The notes under the pieces were generated by a model. The model was not told where the DNA came from and ran no database searches. It saw nothing but the letters and a program-made list of their open reading frames with translations. Shown here piece by piece: positions 25,400 through 34,419 of a stretch of DNA of 35,101 bases (position 1 is its first letter; every line of letters starts with the position of its first letter). The stretch comes from Chloroflexota bacterium. Its GTDB lineage: Bacteria > Chloroflexota > Anaerolineae > Anaerolineales > Anaerolineaceae. The stretch is from assembly GCA_012522475.1 (NCBI GenBank), contig JAAYKH010000030.1, positions 86,063 through 121,163 of the forward strand, in the 5' to 3' direction. Both the position numbers and the translations under genes were made by a program.

Positions 25400-26404
25400 A
25401 TGCCTACAAATCATCAACATTCCTATTCTTTTGACGCCGTCAAAGCCGCGCTGCTTGATACCACCGCGCCCTTTCCACCGGCGATGATCTACTTTTTCTC
25501 CGATATCACCGGTGAAGACTTGGACCGGCTGAAAGCAGTCTGGCCCCAGGTGAGCATCGAGCGGCGCCGGGGCTTACTGGAAGATATGGAAACCCTGGCA
25601 GAAGGCGACACCCTGCTGAACTTTGACCCGGTGGCGATAATGTGCCTGGAAGACCCTGACCCGGTGGCGCGCGCCACCGCCATCCGCGCTTTGTGGCAAT
25701 CTGACCAAGAGGACCTAGTGCCCCTGCTGGTGAAACGCCTGCAGGAGGACCCGGAGGCAGTCGTGCGCACCGCGGCTGCTACCGCGCTGGGTACCTTCGT
25801 CGAGCTGGGTGAACTGGATGAAATCAAAGCAGAGACGTATCAGCAGGTGGTGGCGTGCCTGATCAAGGCGCACCTCGACGCCAAGGATACGCTGGTCTGC
25901 CGGCGCGCGCTGGAATCCCTCGGTTTTGCCAGCCACCCGGACGTGCAGGACTTTATCCGTCGCGCGTATGAATCCAATGATGATGAATGGCTGCAAAGCG
26001 CCCTGTTTGCCATGGGCCGCTCTTACGATCAGCAGTGGATCGACCTGGTCCTGCACATGTTTGAGCATCCTGATCCCCAGGTGCGTTATGAAGCGATACG
26101 CGCCGCCGGCGAGCTGGAAGCCAAAGCAGCGCGCGAGCTGATCTTTGACATTCTGGAAGAGGGCACCGACGACGAGGACCTCTATGACGCAGCCCTGTGG
26201 GCGCTTTCAAAAATTGGGGGCGAGGGCGTGCGCGAGCTGATCGAATCTGCTCTGGAAGACACCGAAGATATGGATGAAACCCTGTTTTTGGAAGAAGCCC
26301 TGGAAAACCTGACCTTTACCGAGCAGGTTGGCGAGCTTGATCTGATGCGCTTTGACGATGAAGACCTTGATGATTGGTTGGATGATGACGCGGCAGTTTT
26401 TTAA
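25400..26404 (+). CDS. HEAT-repeat protein
   Basis: A 334-residue protein built mainly of helical HEAT-like repeats from about residue 75 to 300, recognisable by recurrent pairs such as PDPVARATAIRALW, PEAVVRTAAATALG, DDEWLQSALFAMG, PDPQVRYEAIRAAGELE and DEDLYDAALWALSKIGG. The C-terminus is very acidic (FDDEDLDDWLDDD). There is no signal peptide or membrane segment, so it should be a cytoplasmic scaffold or binding protein; partner unknown. It follows rseP by 24 bases with a ribosome binding site AAAGGAAA, so it is probably in the same transcript. Confidence 0.85.
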   Translation: MPTNHQHSYSFDAVKAALLDTTAPFPPAMIYFFSDITGEDLDRLKAVWPQVSIERRRGLLEDMETLAEGDTLLNFDPVAIMCLEDPDPVARATAIRALWQSDQEDLVPLLVKRLQEDPEAVVRTAAATALGTFVELGELDEIKAETYQQVVACLIKAHLDAKDTLVCRRALESLGFASHPDVQDFIRRAYESNDDEWLQSALFAMGRSYDQQWIDLVLHMFEHPDPQVRYEAIRAAGELEAKAARELIFDILEEGTDDEDLYDAALWALSKIGGEGVRELIESALEDTEDMDETLFLEEALENLTFTEQVGELDLMRFDDEDLDDWLDDDAAVF

Positions 26405-26443
26405 CCGCTTGATGGCTTGTTAACACTTCCATTGGTGATGCCT

Positions 26444-26737
26444 ATGACCGAGCAAAACACCCAGCGCTTACACGCCCATGTGGAAGGTCACGTCCAGGGG
26501 GTCGGTTTTCGCTATTTTGTCCTGCGGGAAGCTCAAGCGTTGGCGCTGACCGGCTGGGTGCGCAACCGTTTCGACGGCCGTGTGGAGGTCGTGGCCGAGG
26601 GGGGGCTGACCGACCTGAACCGCCTGCTGGCCGAATTGCGCAAAGGCCCACTCAGCTCGGAGGTCTGGGCTGTGGATTATAAATTTGAAACCGCCCGGGG
26701 GGATTTTGACCGTTTCAACCTGTTAATGACCGGTTGA
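26444..26737 (+). CDS. acyP: Acylphosphatase
   Basis: Small enzyme that hydrolyses acyl phosphates such as carbamoyl phosphate and 1,3-bisphosphoglycerate. The family signature is intact: GHVQGVGFRYFV with the catalytic arginine and GWVRNRFDGRVEVVAEG with the catalytic asparagine. The protein is 97 residues from the ATG at 26444; an ATG 6 bases earlier is equally possible, and an in-frame TTG at 26417 less so. The ribosome binding site is weak. It lies 40 bases after the HEAT-repeat gene and faces uvrB. Confidence 0.93.
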   Translation: MTEQNTQRLHAHVEGHVQGVGFRYFVLREAQALALTGWVRNRFDGRVEVVAEGGLTDLNRLLAELRKGPLSSEVWAVDYKFETARGDFDRFNLLMTG

Positions 26738-26775
26738 ACCGTCAGAACACCGCTTTTTTTTGACCACCCACGCGT

Positions 26776-28812
26776 TTAAACATCCCCGCCGGCCAGTACC
26801 TGCACCTTTTTCCAGGGTGGCAGGTCAGATTCATCCGCCAGCAGGGCCCGCAGTTCAAAAACCTGGTCGCGCAACAGGGCCGCCTGCTCAAATTCCAGTT
26901 CCCGTGCGGCGGCTTTCATTTGCTGTTCCAGTTCGTTAATCATTTTACGCAGCTCTTTTTGCTCCAGCCGGCTGGCCTTGCCGCGCAGGGGTTCCCCTGC
27001 ATCAACATCTACAGTGCGCGTCAGGCGGTCCGTCAGGTCGCGCACAGCCTTGACCACACTGGCTGGCTCGATGTGATGCTCCACGTTATAGGCCACCTGG
27101 ATCGCCCGGCGGCGATTGGTCTCATCGATGGCGTGGCGCATGGCCTCGGTGACCGCATCGGCGTACATGATCACCTGCCCGTGCAAGTGCCGGGCTGCCC
27201 GGCCGATCGTCTGGATCAGGGCGGTATCCGAGCGCAGGAAGCCCTGCTTATCGGCATCTAAAATCGCCACCAGCGAGACTTCCGGCAGATCCAACCCCTC
27301 GCGCAAAAGGTTGATCCCTACCACCACATCGAACACGCCCAAACGCAGGTCTCGCAGGATGCCCACCCGTTCCAAGGTGTCGATTTCAGAGTGCAGGTAG
27401 TGCACCTTCAACCCCAGTTCCATCAGGTAATCCGCCAGGTCCTCCGCCATACGCTTGGTAAGCGTGGTGATCAGCACACGCTCGCCCACCGCCACCCGGC
27501 GGTTGATCTCGCCCACCAGGTCATCAATCTGACCCTCCGTCGGGCGCACGTTGATCTCGGGGTCAACCAGCCCTGTCGGGCGAATGATTTGTTCCACCAC
27601 CTGCTCGGCAATAGCAAGCTCGTAGGTGGCGGGCGTGGCCGAGGTGTACAGGGTGATGCCCATTTGCTGCTTGAATTCCTCGAACTTCAGCGGGCGGTTA
27701 TCCAGCGCCGAGGGCAGGCGGAAGCCATAATCGATCAGCACCTGCTTGCGCGAGCGGTCGCCGTTATACATGCCGCGGATTTGTGGGATCATCATGTGCG
27801 ATTCGTCGATCACCAGCAAATACTCCTTGGGCAAAAAGTCAATCAGCGTCCAGGGCGCCGACCCGGCAGCCCGGCCGTCGATGTGCCGCGAGTAATTCTC
27901 GATCCCCGAACAATAGCCCACGGCGCGCATCATTTCCAGGTCGTAGCGGGTGCGCTGTTCCAGGCGCTGGGCTTCCAATAACTGCTCCCGGGAGCGCAGT
28001 TCTGCCAGGCGCTCATCTAACTCGTTTTCAATGTTCACCATGGCCTGCACCATGCGTTCATCCTCGGCGATATAGTGCTTGGCGGGGTAAATTTCCACCG
28101 TGTCGTGGGTTCCAAAGATCTCGCCGGTGAGGGGGTTGACGGTGATGATGCGCTCCACCTCGTCGCCAAAAAAGCTGATCCGAAAGGCCCGCGTATCATC
28201 GTATGCGGGCAGCACTTCCAGCGTGTCGCCGCGCACGCGAAACACACCAGGTTTCAACTCGAAGTCGTTGCGGACATACTGGCTTTCCACCAGGCGCCGC
28301 AGCAGGGCATTGCGCCGGTAAATTTGCCCCACCTCCAGGTGCACAACGGTGTCGTGGTAAGCTTCGGGGTCGCCCAGCCCATAGATGGCCGACACCGAGG
28401 CAACGATGATCACATCCTTGCGCGAGAGCAGCGCGGTGGTGGCCGCCAGGCGCAGACGGTCGATCTCCTCGTTGATTGAGGTTTCTTTTTCAATGTACAG
28501 GTCGCGCTGCGGCACATAGGCCTCGGGCTGGTAGTAATCGTAATAAGAGACGAAGTATTCCACCGCGTTGTGGGGGAAGAATTCCTTAAATTCGGCATAC
28601 AACTGGGCGCCGAGGGTCTTGTTATGGGCCAGCACCAGTGTGGGCAGCTGCACCTGCTGGATCACATTGGCGATGGTGAAGGTTTTGCCCGTGCCGGTGG
28701 CGCCCAGCAGCACCTGGTGACGCAAGCCGCGCTGAATCCCCGCCACCACTTCGGCAATCGCCTGGGGCTGGTCGCCGGTGGGTTGAAAAGGGGCATGGAG
28801 TTCAAAAGGCAT
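26776..28812 (-). CDS. uvrB: UvrABC excinuclease subunit B
   Basis: DNA damage-recognition helicase of nucleotide excision repair, working with UvrA and UvrC. Walker A is G37 to T44 (GATGTGKT), the damage-probing beta-hairpin region is [10 protein letters not shown] (90-99), a DESH box lies near 337, and helicase motifs [14 protein letters not shown] and QTIGRAAR follow. A C-terminal UVR domain that binds UvrC is seen from about 630 on ([22 protein letters not shown]). Length is 678 residues, normal for the family. AGGAAA precedes the ATG by 5 bases. It is a single gene between two convergent or divergent units. Confidence 0.97.
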   Translation of the reverse strand: MPFELHAPFQPTGDQPQAIAEVVAGIQRGLRHQVLLGATGTGKTFTIANVIQQVQLPTLVLAHNKTLGAQLYAEFKEFFPHNAVEYFVSYYDYYQPEAYVPQRDLYIEKETSINEEIDRLRLAATTALLSRKDVIIVASVSAIYGLGDPEAYHDTVVHLEVGQIYRRNALLRRLVESQYVRNDFELKPGVFRVRGDTLEVLPAYDDTRAFRISFFGDEVERIITVNPLTGEIFGTHDTVEIYPAKHYIAEDERMVQAMVNIENELDERLAELRSREQLLEAQRLEQRTRYDLEMMRAVGYCSGIENYSRHIDGRAAGSAPWTLIDFLPKEYLLVIDESHMMIPQIRGMYNGDRSRKQVLIDYGFRLPSALDNRPLKFEEFKQQMGITLYTSATPATYELAIAEQVVEQIIRPTGLVDPEINVRPTEGQIDDLVGEINRRVAVGERVLITTLTKRMAEDLADYLMELGLKVHYLHSEIDTLERVGILRDLRLGVFDVVVGINLLREGLDLPEVSLVAILDADKQGFLRSDTALIQTIGRAARHLHGQVIMYADAVTEAMRHAIDETNRRRAIQVAYNVEHHIEPASVVKAVRDLTDRLTRTVDVDAGEPLRGKASRLEQKELRKMINELEQQMKAAARELEFEQAALLRDQVFELRALLADESDLPPWKKVQVLAGGDV

Positions 28813-28964
28813 GGGGGTTTCCTGGGCATGGGTTGGTTAATCTGCACACAGGATTTTACCCTAATTTTATGCCTTGCGGCGCGCGGCTGATGGGAATTGC
28901 CATCGGGATAAAAAATGAAGTAAACTTAAGTTAAATTCATCACCGGAAGATCAGGACCATATCC

Positions 28965-29717
28965 ATGGGCTACATCGAAAAAATAATCGCCATACTCACA
29001 GAGATCAAAACCCAGGAAGCAACTGCGCTCAACAGCGCAGCCAAAGCCTGTGCCGCGTCCATTCAGGCCGGGCGGGCGGTGCTGATGTTTGGCGCCGGCC
29101 ACAGCGCCCTGCCGGCGCAAGAGGCGTTCCCGCGCATCGGCAGCATCCCCGGCTTTGTGCAGATCACCGAACCCGCACTGGGTTTTAATGGGTTTGTCAC
29201 CGGCAAGGGCGGTCAAAAGCAAATGTCCTTCCTCGAGGGAACGGCCGGCTTTGCCGAAGTGATCCTTTCCAATTACGCGCTCACACCACAGGATACGTTG
29301 ATTGTGTTTTCTAACAGCGGGATCAACGCCCTGCCGGTGGAGTTGTGCTGGCTGGCCAAACAGCAGGGGCTCACCACCATCAGCATCGGTTCCACCGCCC
29401 ACTCCCTGGCCAATCAACCCAAAAACCCGCTGGGCAAACGCTTGCTGGAGGTGGCAGATCTTCATATCGACAACCACACCCCCGTTGGCGATACGCTGAT
29501 CACGCTGGAAGATGGCGCCCAAATCGGCGGCAGCTCTACCATTGCCAGTATGCTGGTGATGAACGCCGTCGTGGTGGCAACCATCCAAATCCTGCGCACC
29601 GCCGGGGTGGACTGCCCGGTTTATCCGAGCCACAACGTTTCGGAAGACCTGTCATCCGTCCACGCCCAGGAAGAAGCCCTGTTTGAATTTCACAAACGAC
29701 TGCTTGCAAAACTATAG
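28965..29717 (+). CDS. SIS-domain sugar-phosphate binding protein (UPF0309-like)
   Basis: A 250-residue protein with one SIS (sugar isomerase) domain of the type annotated as UPF0309, related to phosphoheptose isomerase and sugar-phosphate sensors. GAGHSALPAQEAFPR (43-57) and FSNSGINALPVEL (about 114-126) form the phosphate-binding loops. A C-terminal EDLSSVHAQEEALFEFHKRL segment is typical. It precedes a transaldolase-like gene by 9 bases, so the pair probably acts in the metabolism of an unidentified phosphosugar. The start ATG at 28965 has AGGA 8 bases upstream. Confidence 0.85.
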   Translation: MGYIEKIIAILTEIKTQEATALNSAAKACAASIQAGRAVLMFGAGHSALPAQEAFPRIGSIPGFVQITEPALGFNGFVTGKGGQKQMSFLEGTAGFAEVILSNYALTPQDTLIVFSNSGINALPVELCWLAKQQGLTTISIGSTAHSLANQPKNPLGKRLLEVADLHIDNHTPVGDTLITLEDGAQIGGSSTIASMLVMNAVVVATIQILRTAGVDCPVYPSHNVSEDLSSVHAQEEALFEFHKRLLAKL

Positions 29718-29726
29718 GAGGCAAAC

Positions 29727-30374
29727 ATGAAATTATGGCTGGCCAGTGCCAACCCCCAACGCGTGCAGACCTGCCTGGCCTACGGCGTTTTTACCGGTGT
29801 GATCACCAACCCGCACGTGGTCGCCCAGGAAGGCCGGGATCCTAAACAGATCTTCGCCGACCTGTGTCAATTGGCGCCCGCGGCTTACTACCAGTTGCAG
29901 GCCGGGACGGTTGAGGCGATGCAGCGCGAAGCGGAGACCATGCTGGCTATCGACCCGGAGCGCATGCGCATTAAAGTGCCGGCCACCCGCAACGGGCTGG
30001 CCGTCATCCGCCGCCTGAGCGACCAGGGCCTGCCTGTCATGGCGACTGCCGTCCCCACCAACACCTGGATGGTACTGGCTGTGGCCGCCGGCGCGGTGGC
30101 GGTAGCGCCCTACAGCGGCATGCTCCAGCGACGCCACATCCTGCCCAAAATGGAGGGCGTCTTCGCCATGCAGGCCATCATCGACCGGCAAAACTACCCG
30201 GTTGAACTGTGTACCGGCATTTACGACGCCACCGAAATTGCCCAGTACGCCGCCCGGGGGGTGAAATCGGCCTTCCTCTGGGATAAGGATGTGGAAACCT
30301 TTCTGACGCAGGAACTGGCCGACGAAGCCGCCGCCAACTTCAACAGCGACTGGGCGCAGATGAACGCGTATTAA
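29727..30374 (+). CDS. Transaldolase / fructose-6-phosphate aldolase-like protein
   Basis: Small transaldolase-family TIM barrel of 215 residues, the size of TalC/FSA. GVITNPHVVAQEG matches the conserved TNPS region, and the Schiff-base lysine is in MRIKVPAT (about residue 85). The first strand reads LWLASAN where the family has (Y/F)(L/V)DT, so the catalytic aspartate appears to be alanine. A strong ribosome binding site AGGAGG lies 6 bases before ATG. It is downstream of the SIS gene and ends before a strong terminator. The fold call is secure; activity on fructose-6-phosphate is not assured because of the missing Asp. Confidence 0.85.
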   Translation: MKLWLASANPQRVQTCLAYGVFTGVITNPHVVAQEGRDPKQIFADLCQLAPAAYYQLQAGTVEAMQREAETMLAIDPERMRIKVPATRNGLAVIRRLSDQGLPVMATAVPTNTWMVLAVAAGAVAVAPYSGMLQRRHILPKMEGVFAMQAIIDRQNYPVELCTGIYDATEIAQYAARGVKSAFLWDKDVETFLTQELADEAAANFNSDWAQMNAY

Positions 30375-30384
30375 TTAATCAACC

Positions 30385-30415
30385 GCCCGGCAGGGGGCCT
30401 GGGCCGGGCTTTTTT
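30385..30415 (+). terminator. Intrinsic terminator of the SIS-transaldolase operon
   Basis: GCCCGGC (30385-30391) pairs with GCCGGGC (30403-30409), followed by TTTTTT (30410-30415), 10 bases after the transaldolase stop. Confidence 0.9.
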
Positions 30416-30490
30416 ACCCGATGCGCCGATTCTGGCGCGCTTAGCCCTGGAAATTCACGCGGGCCAGGCGCACAATTTCACCGCTCAGTA

Positions 30491-30499
30491 TGGTATAAT
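30491..30499 (+). promoter_or_regulatory. Extended -10 promoter of tRNA-Lys
   Basis: TG-G-TATAAT (30491-30499) lies 17 bases before the tRNA 5' end. No clear -35 box is present at normal spacing. Confidence 0.5.
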
Positions 30500-30515
30500 C
30501 TTTTTCCGTAAAGCA

Positions 30516-30587
30516 GGGCCCGTAGCTCAGCGGCAGAGCAGGCGGCTCTTAACCGCTTGGTCGTAGGTTCGAATCCTACCGGGCCCA
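30516..30587 (+). tRNA. tRNA-Lys (anticodon CTT)
   Basis: A complete 72-base cloverleaf can be drawn. The acceptor stem is GGGCCCG (30516-30522) with CGGGCCC (30580-30586) and discriminator A; the D arm holds TAGCTCAG; the anticodon stem is GGCGG/CCGCT with loop CTCTTAA, giving anticodon CTT for lysine AAG codons; the T arm is GTAGG-TTCGAAT-CCTAC. The 3' CCA is not encoded. It stands at the left border of the restriction-modification region. Confidence 0.96.
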
Positions 30588-30698
30588 TGGGAAACTCCTT
30601 GTTTTTAAAATTTTCAATCCAGCCGGGTTTTTTCCGTTATAATCTCTGTTAAGAGGTTTTTTTATTTTAATTTCATCCACAGGTCGAGGGAGTTTTTT

Positions 30699-32243
30699 AT
30701 GGCAAGCCACACCAACAACGCCGCCGAGCCGATCGAAAAACAACTCTGGAAGGCTGCTGATAAACTGCGGAAAAACATCGACGCGGCTGAATATAAACAC
30801 GTAGTGTTGGGCCTGATTTTTTTACGCTATATCTCGGAGGCTTTCGAAGCCTTACACGCCCGGCTGAAAAGCGGCCGCGGCGAGTACGAGGACGCCGACC
30901 CCGAAGACCGGGATGAGTATCGCGCGGAAAATGTGTTCTTTGTGCCTACCACCGCCCGCTGGTCCTATTTGCAAGCCCGGGCCAAGCAACCAGAAATTGG
31001 CAAGGACATCGACGAGGCCATGGATGCCATCGAAAAAGAGAACCCCTCGCTAAGGGGCGTTTTGCCCAAGGTGTATGCCCGGGGCAACCTGGACCCAACC
31101 AGTTTGGGCGAATTAATTGACCTGATGAGCAATATCGCCCTGGACGCAGCCCAACAGCACAACGCAGACCTGCTGGGGCATGTGTTTGAATACTTCCTGG
31201 GTGAATTCGCCCTGCAAGAAGGGAAAAAAGGCGGGCAGTTCTATACCCCCCGGCCCGTGGTGCGGCTGCTGGTGGAGATGCTGGAACCCTTTGAGGGCCG
31301 CGTTTTCGACCCTTGCTGCGGGTCGGGCGGGATGTTTGTTCAATCGGAAGCCTTCGTCCTCAGCCACCAGGGCAGAATTAACCAGATTTCAATCTACGGG
31401 CAGGAGAGCAACCTGACCACCTGGCGCCTGGCGAAAATGAACCTGGCCATCCGCGGCATCGATTCCTCGCAGATCCGCTGGAACAACGAGGGTTCATTCC
31501 TCAACGACGCCCATAAAGACCTGAAAGCCGATTATGTGATGGCCAACCCGCCCTTCAACGACAGCGACTGGGGCGGCGACCTGCTGCGCCGCGACGGCCG
31601 CTGGCAATACGGTACACCGCCCGAGGGCAACGCCAACTTCGCCTGGATTCAGCATTTTGTGTACCACCTGAGCCCGCGCGGGCAGGCTGGCTTTGTGCTG
31701 GCCAAGGGCGCGCTTACCTCGCAAACCTCGGGCGAGGGCGAGATCCGCCGGGCGCTGATCGAAGCCCGCCTGGTGGATTGCATCGTCAACCTGCCGGCCA
31801 AACTCTTCCTGAATACCCAGATCCCGGCCTCGCTGTGGTTCTTAAGCCGCGACAAAGCCAACGGCTGGTTTCGCAACCGCCGGGATGAAATCCTGTTTAT
31901 CGACGCCCGCGAGGTGGGCTACATGCTCAACCGGCGCACGCGCAGCTTTTCAGACGCAGATATTGCCAGGATCGCCAGCACCTACCACAACTGGCGCAAT
32001 ATGGACGGCGCCTACGAAGACGTGCCCGGCTTTTGCAAATCTGCCACCGTGGCAGACGTACAGGAAAAAGCCTATGTGCTCACCCCCGGGCGCTATGTGG
32101 GGCTGCCCGAGGAGGAGGATGACTTTGAGTTCACGGAACGCTTCACTGCCCTCAAAGCCGAATTTGAAAGACAGCTGGAAGAGGAAAACCGCTTGAACGT
32201 ACTGATTATTGAAAAGTTGGGAAAGATAGAAGGAAATGACTGA
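30699..32243 (+). CDS. hsdM: Type I restriction-modification system, DNA methyltransferase subunit HsdM
   Basis: N6-adenine methyltransferase subunit that pairs with HsdS to methylate the host target site. The N-terminal helical HsdM domain (about 12-150) is followed by the methyltransferase domain with motif [10 protein letters not shown] (214-222) and catalytic NPPF (293-296). The C-terminal [22 protein letters not shown] is the coiled segment that contacts HsdS. At 514 residues it is complete and is GC-rich like the chromosome. The stop overlaps the start of the DUF3800 gene by 8 bases rather than hsdS. The ribosome binding site is GAGGGAG. A TATAAT lies at 30638-30643 in the leader, which starts right after tRNA-Lys. 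Confidence 0.95.
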   Translation: MASHTNNAAEPIEKQLWKAADKLRKNIDAAEYKHVVLGLIFLRYISEAFEALHARLKSGRGEYEDADPEDRDEYRAENVFFVPTTARWSYLQARAKQPEIGKDIDEAMDAIEKENPSLRGVLPKVYARGNLDPTSLGELIDLMSNIALDAAQQHNADLLGHVFEYFLGEFALQEGKKGGQFYTPRPVVRLLVEMLEPFEGRVFDPCCGSGGMFVQSEAFVLSHQGRINQISIYGQESNLTTWRLAKMNLAIRGIDSSQIRWNNEGSFLNDAHKDLKADYVMANPPFNDSDWGGDLLRRDGRWQYGTPPEGNANFAWIQHFVYHLSPRGQAGFVLAKGALTSQTSGEGEIRRALIEARLVDCIVNLPAKLFLNTQIPASLWFLSRDKANGWFRNRRDEILFIDAREVGYMLNRRTRSFSDADIARIASTYHNWRNMDGAYEDVPGFCKSATVADVQEKAYVLTPGRYVGLPEEEDDFEFTERFTALKAEFERQLEEENRLNVLIIEKLGKIEGND

Positions 32244-33054
32244 AAATCAACGCGCCCAGCTTTATTTTGTTGATGAAGCTGGAGATTCGACGATATTTTC
32301 CCGGACAGGGAAAATAATCATTGGCTGTGAAGGGTGTTCAAGATTTTTTATTTTAGGGCTATTGGAGGTGAGTAATTTAGATTCTTTAAATACCGATCTT
32401 AAACAACTTAGAGCAAATCTTTTATCTGACCCATATTTTAAAGGCGTTCCATCAATGCAACCAGAAGCTCGAAAAACTGCGCTTGCTTTTCATGCAAAAG
32501 ATGATATCCCCGAAGTTCGCCGGGAGGTTTTTAAACTTCTCTGTGATCGGGATGACTTGCGCTTCTTTGCGGTTGTTTCGGACAAGTTCAGTACTTTATC
32601 CTATATTAAAAACAGACAATCTGCTGATTTGCAATATCATTACAGAAAAAATGAAGACTATGATTTTCTGGTTCGACGCATCTTCAAAGAGCGTTTACAT
32701 CAATCTAATGCTTATCAAATTGTGTTTGCTAAGCGCGGAAACCGTGAACGAGATCGCATTTTGCAACAGCAGTTAGAAATTTCTCGTAGTAGGCACACAA
32801 AAGCCACTGACGATCCCCCTGCTATGCAAGTAAGCTCCGGGTTACCCAAAGATCATCCTGGCTTGCAGGCCACGGATTATTTTTTATGGGCGTTGCAACG
32901 GCTTTACGAACGACACGAGGATCGTTTTCTGGTTCCACTCTGGCAACGTTTCAGACTTGTGATGGATATCCACGATACAAGAAACCACAATTATGGTGAG
33001 TATTATCACAAACGCAATCCGCTCACTTGGGATAAGATTAAAGGAAGAATGTGA
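32236..33054 (+). CDS. DUF3800-domain protein
   Basis: A 272-residue protein of the DUF3800 family, which is thought to have an RNase H-like fold with acidic catalytic residues; biochemical function is not established. YFVDEAGDS (10-18) is the family signature, and an [11 protein letters not shown] segment near residue 212 carries the C-terminal conserved Asp. There is no signal peptide or membrane segment. Its ATG overlaps the hsdM stop by 8 bases (ATGACTGA), implying coupled translation with the methyltransferase. The gene is notably more AT-rich than hsdM, pointing to separate acquisition. DUF3800 genes recur in defence islands, often inside type I or BREX-like loci, so a nuclease or accessory role is a fair inference only. 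Confidence 0.85.
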   Translation: MTENQRAQLYFVDEAGDSTIFSRTGKIIIGCEGCSRFFILGLLEVSNLDSLNTDLKQLRANLLSDPYFKGVPSMQPEARKTALAFHAKDDIPEVRREVFKLLCDRDDLRFFAVVSDKFSTLSYIKNRQSADLQYHYRKNEDYDFLVRRIFKERLHQSNAYQIVFAKRGNRERDRILQQQLEISRSRHTKATDDPPAMQVSSGLPKDHPGLQATDYFLWALQRLYERHEDRFLVPLWQRFRLVMDIHDTRNHNYGEYYHKRNPLTWDKIKGRM

Positions 33055-33227
33055 GACAGAAAAAGCCACCGGATATAGGGTTTCCTGACCGCAGCCTGGA
33101 AACCACACGGCATGGAGCCGAATTTTGTCCGCTGGCAACTATAGTATGACATATTTTCTACCGGTTGTCAACCTCGAGTTGCGCGAGCAGATAGGTAGTA
33201 GGTGTTTTGAAAGTAATCTGTGAATGA

Positions 33228-33320
33228 GAAGTAAAAGAACTGGTTGAACAGACAGAAGGAGAAAGCCGCCTGAACGCCCTCACGATCGAGAGTTTAGAGA
33301 AAGTGAAGTTGAATGTGTAA
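33228..33320 (+). pseudogene. Relic of an hsdM 3' end immediately before hsdS
   Basis: In the frame 33228-33320, reading EVKELVEQTEGESRLNALTI and then ESLEKVKLNV before TAA, the translation aligns with the last residues of the intact HsdM ([21 protein letters not shown]): about 12 of 22 positions are identical by eye, including RLN-x-L-x-IE. A stop codon at 33225-33227 precedes it, so the rest of that hsdM is gone. Its TAA overlaps the hsdS ATG by 8 bases, the arrangement expected of an intact hsdM-hsdS pair. The rest of 33055-33227 shows no gene. Confidence 0.75.
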
Positions 33321-34419
33321 GTGGAGAGAAATTACTCTTGTAGATTATATAAAAACAAACGATGAGAGTATTTCACATACCTATCCTTACGAAAGGATAC
33401 TGTATTTAGACACAGGCTCGATAACATCTGGAAGGATCCAGAAATTACAAGAGATGGACCTTTCAAATGCACCTTCAAGGGCTAAACGCTTAGTTTGTGA
33501 AAATGATATCATTTATTCTGCTGTGCGACCGAATCAGAGGCATTTTGGATTTATAAAAAATCCTCAAAGCAATCTTGTGGTATCAACTGGTTTTATTGTC
33601 ATATCTTGTGTTTCGTCACAATTGTTTCCAAAGTATCTCTACTATTACCTTACGTCTGATCGCTCTATAGAATATTTACATTCCATCGCAGAAGGCTCTA
33701 CATCAGCTTATCCATCCCTGAAACCAACAGATATTGAGTCTTTGAAAATTATTCTCCCCCCACTTGCTGAACAGCGCGCCATTGCCGATGTTCTCTCCGC
33801 CCTCGATGACAAGATTGACCTGCTGCACCGCCAGAACCAGACCCTGGAAGCCCTGGCGCAAACCCTCTTCCGTCAGTGGTTCATCGAAGAAGCCGAGGAC
33901 GATTGGGAGGAGGGCACTTTGGGGGATTTGGTTGAATTTCATTATGGCAAAGGATTGCCACAATCAAATAGATCAGGTTCAGGTTATCCTGTTGTAGGGT
34001 CTAGTGGAATTATTGATTTTCACTCAGAATTTTTAGTTGATGGACCTGGAATTGTCACAGGAAGAAAAGGGTCTTTAGGGAAAGTTATATATATTTTTGA
34101 AAATTTTTATCCGATTGATACAACTTTTTATGTAAAAACAATAAAAGACAGCCCAAACCTTTACTTTGAATACTGTCTTCTAAATTCTATAGGCTTTGAG
34201 AACATGAATACAGATAGCGCAGTCCCAGGATTAAACAGAACGAATGCATTATCGGTGGAAACAAATATCCCATCCCAACAAAATATCACAAGGTTTAATA
34301 ATCTTGTTCATCCAGCATTCCAAAAAATAAAATCAAATACATCTCAAATTCAGACATTGGAAAAAATACGTGAAACATTACTTCCTAAATTGATGAGTGG
34401 TGAGGTGCGGGTGAGGTAA
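33313..34419 (+). CDS. hsdS: Type I restriction-modification system, specificity subunit HsdS
   Basis: DNA-recognition subunit with two target-recognition domains (about 1-158 and 205-320), each reading one half of a bipartite site, separated by conserved helices. The central spacer LAEQRAIADVLSALDDKIDL to LFRQWF (161-200) and the C-terminal RFNNLVHPAFQKI to LLPKLMSGEVRV (about 328-368) are the paired coiled-coil segments. At 368 residues it is at the short end of the family but appears complete. The recognition domains are AT-rich while the central spacer is GC-rich, a mosaic that suggests domain exchange. The ATG lies inside the end of the hsdM relic. The recognition sequence cannot be predicted. 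Confidence 0.93.
   Translation: MCKWREITLVDYIKTNDESISHTYPYERILYLDTGSITSGRIQKLQEMDLSNAPSRAKRLVCENDIIYSAVRPNQRHFGFIKNPQSNLVVSTGFIVISCVSSQLFPKYLYYYLTSDRSIEYLHSIAEGSTSAYPSLKPTDIESLKIILPPLAEQRAIADVLSALDDKIDLLHRQNQTLEALAQTLFRQWFIEEAEDDWEEGTLGDLVEFHYGKGLPQSNRSGSGYPVVGSSGIIDFHSEFLVDGPGIVTGRKGSLGKVIYIFENFYPIDTTFYVKTIKDSPNLYFEYCLLNSIGFENMNTDSAVPGLNRTNALSVETNIPSQQNITRFNNLVHPAFQKIKSNTSQIQTLEKIRETLLPKLMSGEVRVR

Noticed and set aside
26738-26775. Run of eight T between acylphosphatase and uvrB as a terminator
   Set aside because: The only nearby hairpin is 4 bp and ends about 12 bases before the T-run, too far for an intrinsic terminator.
27391-28479. Long plus-strand ORFs of 134-196 codons opposite uvrB
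   Set aside because: They are antisense to a fully conserved uvrB, have no family features and result from its GC-rich codon pattern.
28926-29633. 235-codon minus-strand ORF opposite the SIS-domain gene
   Set aside because: The plus-strand SIS gene has intact family motifs and an operon partner; the antisense ORF has none.
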